Position numbers and translations under genes: made by a program
Notes under the pieces: model-generated
Told to the model about the DNA's origin: nothing
What the model saw: only the letters and a program-made list of their open reading frames with translations
Database searches by the model: none
Shown here: piece by piece, positions 7,693 to 11,459 of the stretch
How positions within the stretch are numbered: position 1 is the first letter of the stretch
Layout: every line of letters starts with the position of its first letter
Assembly: GCA_963739435.1 (NCBI GenBank)
Contig: CAVUAN010000014.1
Coordinates: 1-11,459 of the forward strand
From: CAVUAN01 sp963739435
GTDB taxonomy: Bacteria; Acidobacteriota; Thermoanaerobaculia; UBA5066; Gp7-AA6
Direction: 5' to 3'
Length of the DNA: 11,459 nucleotides

Positions 7693-8406
7693 CTACGGAC
7701 CTCCCAGGTACAGCGTCTGTCCGGTCAAATAGTCCGTCTCCGGCGAGACCAGGAACTCGACGGCCCGGCCGACGTCTTCCAGCGTGCCGAGACGTTTGAC
7801 GGCCAGCCGGGCGACTAAGGCCTCGATCTTTTCCTTCGGCACCGAGGCCACGAGGTCGGTCGCGATCGGGGCCGGGCCGATGGCGTTGACCGTGATGCCG
7901 AAGCCCCCCAGCTCGTGGGCGAGGATGCGTGTCAGGGTCTCGACGGCGCTCTTGGACGCGGCGTAGACCGCCTCTCCGTCGAGAGAGAGCGGCACGGCGA
8001 CCGTCGACAGGTTCACGATGCGGCCGCGCCGGGCCTTCATCATCAGCTTGGCCGCCTCCCGGCAGACCAGGAAAGTCCCCAGGACGTTGGTTCGGAGGAT
8101 GCGCTCGGCCGTCGCGCCCGGCGTCAGGAGCGCGTGATTCATCGAGGCAATCCCGGCGTTGTTGACCGCAGCGTCCAGCCGGCCGAAGCGCTTGCCAATC
8201 TCGTCGAACAGGGCCATGACCTGCTTCTCGTCGGCGACGTCGGCCAGGATGTGCGTGTAGCCCGAAGCCGCCAGGTCCGACGGCCCCCGCGAACAGCCCA
8301 CGACCGCGTAGCCGCGGCCCGTAAATCGCTCGGCCAGGTGGCGACCGATCCCCTTGCGCGCCCCGGTGACGAGCATCACCGGGGGCTTTCCGCCTCCCTC
8401 GGTCAT
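7693..8406 (-). CDS. FabG-like short-chain dehydrogenase/reductase (probable 3-oxoacyl-ACP reductase)
   Basis: This is a classical SDR of 237 residues, normal FabG length. The cofactor loop is TGARKGIG (14-21), the structural motif is NNAG (82-85), and the catalytic tetrad reads Asn107, Ser134, Tyr148 and Lys152 in YAASK (148-152). Arg40 after strand 2 (GCSRG) suggests NADPH preference. The C-terminus ends LYLGGP, a variant of the usual V-D-G-G close. Family knowledge suggests reduction of a 3-oxoacyl thioester, and the immediately upstream ACP supports a carrier-bound substrate, but SDRs also act on nucleotide sugars and this cannot be excluded. The ATG at 8406 overlaps the ACP stop as ATGA and has GGAGG 10 nt upstream (8417-8421). 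Confidence 0.88.
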   Translation of the reverse strand: MTEGGGKPPVMLVTGARKGIGRHLAERFTGRGYAVVGCSRGPSDLAASGYTHILADVADEKQVMALFDEIGKRFGRLDAAVNNAGIASMNHALLTPGATAERILRTNVLGTFLVCREAAKLMMKARRGRIVNLSTVAVPLSLDGEAVYAASKSAVETLTRILAHELGGFGITVNAIGPAPIATDLVASVPKEKIEALVARLAVKRLGTLEDVGRAVEFLVSPETDYLTGQTLYLGGP

Positions 8407-8705
8407 GGATCCGGCGCCTCCGCCAGGAGGGCCAGGATGTAGTCGGCGATCGTCTCGGGCGTGCGGAATGGGCTCCGATCGCTCGCCATCGCCCGGTCGT
8501 CCATGAGCGAAACGGAGAGGCCATGCACGTCCTTCAACTCCTGCTCCAGGGCCACGACCACGGAGACGAGGTCGAAGGAGTCGAAGGCTCCGTCCGGCCC
8601 GACGAGGACCGTCGTCGCCGAAGCGGGCGTCGCCTGGCTGCGGCCCGAGGTCTGGTAGTCGCGGACGGCCGCGACGACGATCTCAACGAGCCGAGCTTTG
8701 TCCAT
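8403..8705 (-). CDS. Acyl carrier protein
   Basis: This 100-residue acidic protein has the carrier motif GAFDSFDLVSVVVALEQEL (39-57). Ser43 in the D-S-F triplet is the expected 4'-phosphopantetheine attachment site, and the following helix matches helix II of ACPs. A C-terminal helix with RTPETIADYILALL (81-94) corresponds to helix IV. The protein is longer than FabC/AcpP (about 78 residues) because of an insertion between helices II and IV (60-80, including LMDDRAMASDRSPF). This suggests a specialised carrier rather than the housekeeping one. The ATG at 8705 is preferred; an ATG 8 codons upstream (8729) is possible and would add MRRLWHRR. Neither has a clear Shine-Dalgarno, fitting coupling to the upstream acyltransferase gene, which it overlaps by 23 nt. 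The stop overlaps the reductase start (ATGA). Confidence 0.87.
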   Translation of the reverse strand: MDKARLVEIVVAAVRDYQTSGRSQATPASATTVLVGPDGAFDSFDLVSVVVALEQELKDVHGLSVSLMDDRAMASDRSPFRTPETIADYILALLAEAPDP

Positions 8706-9546
8706 GCGCCTGTGCCAGAGCCGCCGCATCCGCGCCGATTGAGACGAGATGGGTAGCTGCCGGGAAATGCCAGTGAAGCACCACCTCGGGCTCTGCGAAG
8801 CGGAACCCGAGAGCGGCGCCCAGATTGACGGCCGGCGTGTTCGTGGCAGTCAGGCGCATCGTGGCCCGCCGCACGCCTTCGGCAGCCAGGGCTTTGAGGA
8901 CGCCGGTGTAGAGCGCAAAGCCGGCGATCCCCGGCGTTCCGGCCTTGTCCACGGCCGCCAGGCGAAGGTCCGCCTCGCCCGCTTCGACCTCGACGTGGAA
9001 AAACCCGGCCGGGCGTCCCGGCTCACCCAGCACGAAGACGCGCGTCCCCGGCCCCGGACGGGCGAGCGCATTGTCGAGCCAGAAACGGTAGCGGGCATTG
9101 GCCAGCTCGCGGGGCACGCGCGGGTCGGCGTGGTACCGGCCCGAATCGAAGGCCGATCCGGCAATCGCGAGAAGCCGTTCGCGGTCCTGCGCTGCAGCCG
9201 GCCGCACGGGGACCTTGACCTCGGGAAGCCGATCCGCCGAAAGCGGGGCCAGGCTGGCGCGCAGGCTCGCCTCGACGAACCGGAAGCCGGAGCCCTGAAG
9301 CAGGGCCGACAGCCCGTGATCCGCACCGGAAAGCCGGCAGCTGACGATCTCGACCTGCCTCTCTCGCGCCCAGCTGTCCAGCCGCTGTGCGAAGTCCGCC
9401 TGCCGGGCGCCGATCTCTGCCGCGTTCCCCGGCCGGAATTCCGCCACCGGGAAGGAAAAGACCTCGAAATCCCAGGGCAGCAGGGCGATTGTGCCCCAGC
9501 CCGGCGTGGCCCGGTCCAGTGGAAGGTTGTCGGCGCGGAATTCCAA
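8683..9546 (-). CDS. WecD-like GNAT acyltransferase for a dTDP-4-amino-dideoxy sugar
   Basis: This 287-residue protein is organised like WecD (RffC): a short N-terminal half beginning LPWDFEVFSF (23-32) and a GNAT catalytic half at about 112-260. The segment SAFDSGRYHADPRVPRELA (131-149) followed by RYRFWLDNAL (152-161) aligns by eye with the SRFRAPWYAP and FYAQWIENAV regions of E. coli WecD. The acyl-CoA loop is KAGTPGIAG (201-209), lacking the usual first Arg/Gln of R/Q-x-x-G-x-G/A. Near the end ATNTPAVNLGAALGFRF (234-250) is the normal GNAT closing pattern. WecD N-acetylates dTDP-Fuc4N; here the ACP genes next door make acyl-ACP a possible donor (inference). The start is TTG at 9546, 10 nt after the aminotransferase stop, because no ATG or GTG lies between that stop and the first conserved motif; CTG 9549 is a remote alternative. 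The C-terminal 25 residues are Ala-rich and look disordered. Confidence 0.8.
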   Translation of the reverse strand: MEFRADNLPLDRATPGWGTIALLPWDFEVFSFPVAEFRPGNAAEIGARQADFAQRLDSWARERQVEIVSCRLSGADHGLSALLQGSGFRFVEASLRASLAPLSADRLPEVKVPVRPAAAQDRERLLAIAGSAFDSGRYHADPRVPRELANARYRFWLDNALARPGPGTRVFVLGEPGRPAGFFHVEVEAGEADLRLAAVDKAGTPGIAGFALYTGVLKALAAEGVRRATMRLTATNTPAVNLGAALGFRFAEPEVVLHWHFPAATHLVSIGADAAALAQAHGQSSAR

Positions 9547-9556
9547 CAGGTCGATT

Positions 9557-10704
9557 CTAACTCGCGAAGTCGCGGATCGCTCCGATGACCCGCTCCTGGT
9601 CGACGGGAGAGAGGTCGTTGTAGAACGGCAGACGCACGAGTCGGTCCGAAACGTCCTCGGTCACGGGGCAATCTCCGACCTTGCCGCCGAGCTGGCGGCC
9701 CATCGCCGAGAGGTGCAGCGGCAGGTAGTGAAAGACGGCCAGGATGTCCCGGGCCTTGAGGTGAGCGATGAGAGCCTGCCGATTTCGCCAGCGACGGCAG
9801 CAGGAGATAGAACATGTGGAACGGCTGCGCAGGAATCGGCGGGCACGTGCGGCAGCCGCACGCCGGCCTCCTCGGCCCAGTCCGCGAGGCCCGCCCGGTA
9901 GCTCTCCCAGATCCGGCGCCGGCTCGCCTGGATCTCGTCGCGCTGCTCGAGCTGCGCCGCACAGGAACGCCGCGAGGACGTCGGACGGCAGGTAGCTCGA
10001 GCCGAGGTCGACCCAGGTGTACTTGTCGACCTGGCCGCGGAAGAACCGGCTGCGGTTCGTGCCCTTCTCGCGCAGGATCTCGGCGCGCTCGACGAGCGCG
10101 GGGTCGTTGACGAGCAGCGCGCCGCCCTCGCCGCACGTGATGTTCTTCGTCTCGTGGAAGCTGACGCGTCGCGAGCGCGCCGAAGGTGCCCGAGCGCCGG
10201 CCGTCGCTAGCGTCGCCGAAGAGGCCGTGCGCGTTGTCCTCGACGACGGCGATGCCCCGCGGCGCGCGCGATGTCCAGGATCGCGTCCATCTCGCAGCCG
10301 ACGCCGGCGTAGTGGACCGGCGACGATCGCCTTCGTCCGCGGCGTGATCGAGCCGCTCGAGCTGCTTCTCGTCGAGGTTGAGCGTGTCGGGCCGGATGTC
10401 GGCGAACACCGGCCGGGCGCCGCGCAGCACGAAGGCGTTGGCGGTCGAGACGAACGTGAACGACGGGACGATCACCTCGTCGCCGGGCCGAGCGTCGAGC
10501 AGCAGCGCCGCCATCTCGAGGGCGTGCGTGCAGGACGTCGTCAGCAGCGCCTTGCCCGACCCGACCGTCTGCTCGAGCAGGGCGTGGCAGCGTTTCGTGT
10601 AGAAGCCGTCGCCCGAGATGTGCCCGCGCCGGAGGCTGTCGGCCGCGTACTCGAATTCCCGCCCCGCCAGGCCCGGACGGTTGAACGGGACGGGTTCGGG
10701 TCAT
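9557..10704 (-). CDS. wecE: WecE-type dTDP-4-amino-4,6-dideoxyhexose aminotransferase, frame broken by eight +1 indels
   Basis: This is a PLP-dependent DegT/DnrJ/EryC1 aminotransferase that converts a dTDP-4-keto-6-deoxyhexose to the 4-amino sugar. Conserved pieces lie in shifting frames: VPFNRPGLAGREFEY, ALEMAALLLDARPGDEV, VPSFTFVSTANAFVLRGA, RPDTLNLDE, VPVHYAGVGCEMDA, VVEDNAHGLFG, SFHETKNITCGEGGA, NRSRFFRGQVDKYTWVDLG, HMFYLLLPSLA and ILAVFHYLPLH. They follow E. coli WecE closely in order and spacing. After removal of eight extra bases the gene is 1140 nt, exactly 380 codons (379 residues against 376 in E. coli WecE). The Schiff-base lysine is then Lys185 in HETKN, and the cofactor aspartate is Asp155 or so in VVEDNAHG. 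The corrected N-terminus reads MTEPVPFNRP from the ATG at 10704, which overlaps the GT2 stop (ATGA). WecE rather than ArnB is favoured by the near-identity of the ALEMAALLLD to VLRGA stretch. The fucose/quinovose stereochemistry of the product is not determined by sequence alone. Confidence 0.85.
9783..10700 (-). other. Cluster of eight single-base insertions in the aminotransferase gene
   Basis: Comparing each frame with the conserved protein places one extra base near each of these positions: the CCC run at 10698-10700, 10350, 10321-10322, 10261-10262, 10165-10168, 9957-9958, 9832-9833 and the AAA run at 9783-9785. All are +1; seven involve C or G and one A. Protein conservation resumes at once after every shift and no in-frame stop was found in the corrected reading, which argues for sequence error over gene decay. 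Confidence 0.75.
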
Positions 10705-11459
10705 CGACCCAGGGAATCGGGGCGCACGACGTAGGTCGGCCTCTCCATCGACCGGAAATGCATCCGAGCCAGGTACTCCCCGATGATGCCGAGGGCGAAG
10801 AGCTGCGCTCCCGCGAAAATGGCGATGATCGAGGCCAGGAACGGGAAGCCGGCGACACTCTCGCCGCTGACGAGATATCGCCCGAGGACCCAGGCCAGCA
10901 CGAGGCCGCCAAAGAGCGTGAACGAGAAGCCGACCATGCTGGCCAGCTGCAGGGGCAGCGTCGAGAACCCGGTCATCATGTCGACCGCGTGGCGCACAAG
11001 GGCCCGGAAGGTGTAGTTCGACTCGCCCGACGGGCGCGGCTCGTGCCGGACGGCGATGGCCGTGAAGCGCGTCGTTCCCCAGGTCAGCAGGACGTCGATC
11101 GAGACGAAGGGGCTGCGGTAGGCCGCGAAGGCCTCCCGCAGGTCCGTCCGGAAAGCCCGGAGCGCGGAGACGCCCCGCGCGGTATCGACACCCATGGCGC
11201 TCTTCAAGGCGATCTTCGTGATCGGCGAGGCAACGTCCCGGAAGAGCCCGTGCGTCGTCGTCTCCGGCGTTCCGTAGACGACGTCTGCCCCTCGGCGAGC
11301 GTTTCGAGCAGGATCGGGATCTTTTCGGGGGGGTGCTGCAGGTCGTCGTCGATCGTGACGCTGACGGGGTTGCGCGCCGCCCGCAGTCGCAGAGCGTGGC
11401 GGTGTGCTGGCCGTAGTTGCGGGACAGGTGAATCGGCCACCGGCACGGATAGCGCGCCG
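10701..11459 (-). CDS. ArnC/GtrB-type polyprenyl-phosphate GT2 glycosyltransferase (5' partial, two -1 indels)
   Basis: The C-terminal 252 residues or so of a DPM1-like family 2 glycosyltransferase that should load a nucleotide sugar onto undecaprenyl phosphate on the cytoplasmic side. In the first frame from the right edge WPIHLSRNYGQHTATL is the usual L-S-R-N-x-G-Q region. VTIDDDLQHPPEKIP carries the metal-binding D-D-D/Q motif. KSAMGVDTARGVSALRAF and ESNYTFRALVRHAVDMM follow, with two membrane helices (STLPLQLASMVGFSFTLFG and GFPFLASIIAIFAGAQL) and a closing GEYLARMHFRSMERPTYVV, the ArnC/GtrB signature. The frame is broken twice, each time by one missing base (near 11387 and 11287-11291). 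Adding both gives 759 nt, an exact 253 codons to the TGA at 10701. About 70 N-terminal residues are beyond the window. It is the first gene seen of the operon and overlaps the aminotransferase start by 4 nt, so its substrate is probably that enzyme's product after acylation (inference). Confidence 0.85.
   Translation of the reverse strand, partial: RRAIRAGGRFTCPATTASTPPRSATAGGAQPRQRHDRRRPAAPPRKDPDPARNARRGADVVYGTPETTTHGLFRDVASPITKIALKSAMGVDTARGVSALRAFRTDLREAFAAYRSPFVSIDVLLTWGTTRFTAIAVRHEPRPSGESNYTFRALVRHAVDMMTGFSTLPLQLASMVGFSFTLFGGLVLAWVLGRYLVSGESVAGFPFLASIIAIFAGAQLFALGIIGEYLARMHFRSMERPTYVVRPDSLGR
11287..11388 (-). other. Two single-base deletions in the GT2 gene
   Basis: The reading frame passes from the SRNYGQHTATLC frame to the VTIDDDLQHPPEK frame at about 11387, where adding a G would give LCGLRAARNP. 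It passes again at the GGGG run 11288-11291, where one more G gives LAEGADVVYGTPE. Both restored joins match the family pattern. Deletions here contrast with the pure insertions in the neighbouring aminotransferase gene. Confidence 0.65.

Noticed and set aside
5726..8524. A 932-codon fusion containing the methyltransferase
   Set aside because: Only the last 196 codons match a protein family; the rest is a shadow frame of the SDR and ligase genes, low in complexity and rich in Arg and Gly.
8749..9588. A 279-codon + strand frame opposite the acyltransferase
   Set aside because: No recognisable domain; the - strand frame carries WecD-like motifs throughout.
9557..10704. Programmed frameshifting or a truly decayed pseudogene for the aminotransferase
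   Set aside because: Eight shifts without common slippery sites cannot be programmed, and the residues around every break are conserved. Error is the simpler reading, though raw reads are needed to exclude decay.
2910..11459. An L-Ara4N lipid A modification (arn) operon
   Set aside because: ArnC- and ArnT-like proteins are present, but there is no ArnA, ArnD or ArnE/F, and the aminotransferase resembles WecE more closely than ArnB.
1..11459. tRNA genes, CRISPR arrays, insertion sequences, attachment sites
   Set aside because: No cloverleaf-like sequence, no regularly spaced direct repeats, no transposase or integrase motifs and no terminal inverted repeats were found on reading both strands.

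Overview
The window is GC-rich, gene-dense bacterial DNA with almost no non-coding sequence. Codons end mostly in G or C, GTG and TTG starts are used, and genes are packed with 4-nt overlaps. The NHL-repeat proteins and the bacterial membrane glycosyltransferase of the TIGR03663/Agl23 type are compatible with a soil or sediment lineage such as Acidobacteriota, but I cannot fix the phylum from the sequence alone. No tRNA, rRNA, CRISPR array, insertion sequence or integrase was seen.

Left part (1-2888, + strand): the 3' end of a probable beta-propeller (NHL-like) gene is followed 4 nt later by a 912-residue GT-C-fold glycosyltransferase-like membrane protein. Its C-terminal third is an NHL beta-propeller. 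This pair converges on the next block across a 21-nt spacer that contains a perfect GC hairpin.

Right part (2910-11459, - strand, transcribed right to left): eight tightly coupled genes look like one operon. In transcription order they are: an ArnC/GtrB-type polyprenyl-phosphate glycosyltransferase (5' end outside the window), a WecE-type dTDP-4-keto-6-deoxyhexose aminotransferase, a WecD-like GNAT acyltransferase, an acyl carrier protein, a FabG-like short-chain reductase, an acyl-AMP ligase, a class I methyltransferase, and a 939-residue GT39-like membrane glycosyltransferase with a C-terminal jelly-roll-like domain. Neighbours overlap by up to 23 nt or are 3-10 nt apart.

Working model (inference): WecE makes a dTDP-4-amino-4,6-dideoxyhexose. 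The ligase, ACP and reductase prepare an acyl (possibly hydroxyacyl) group, and the GNAT protein places it on the amino group. The methyltransferase may trim the acyl group or the sugar. The GT2 protein loads the sugar onto undecaprenyl phosphate, and the GT39-like enzyme transfers it outside the membrane to an unknown acceptor. The logic resembles the viosamine modification genes of Pseudomonas flagellin plus an ArnC/ArnT-type lipid-linked transfer step.

Sequence quality: the aminotransferase reading frame is broken by eight single-base insertions and the GT2 frame by two single-base deletions, all between about 9.78 and 11.39 kb. Correcting them restores full-length, well-conserved proteins whose lengths come out in whole codons, while the 6.6 kb to the left has no breaks. 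This looks like local sequencing or assembly error rather than gene decay.
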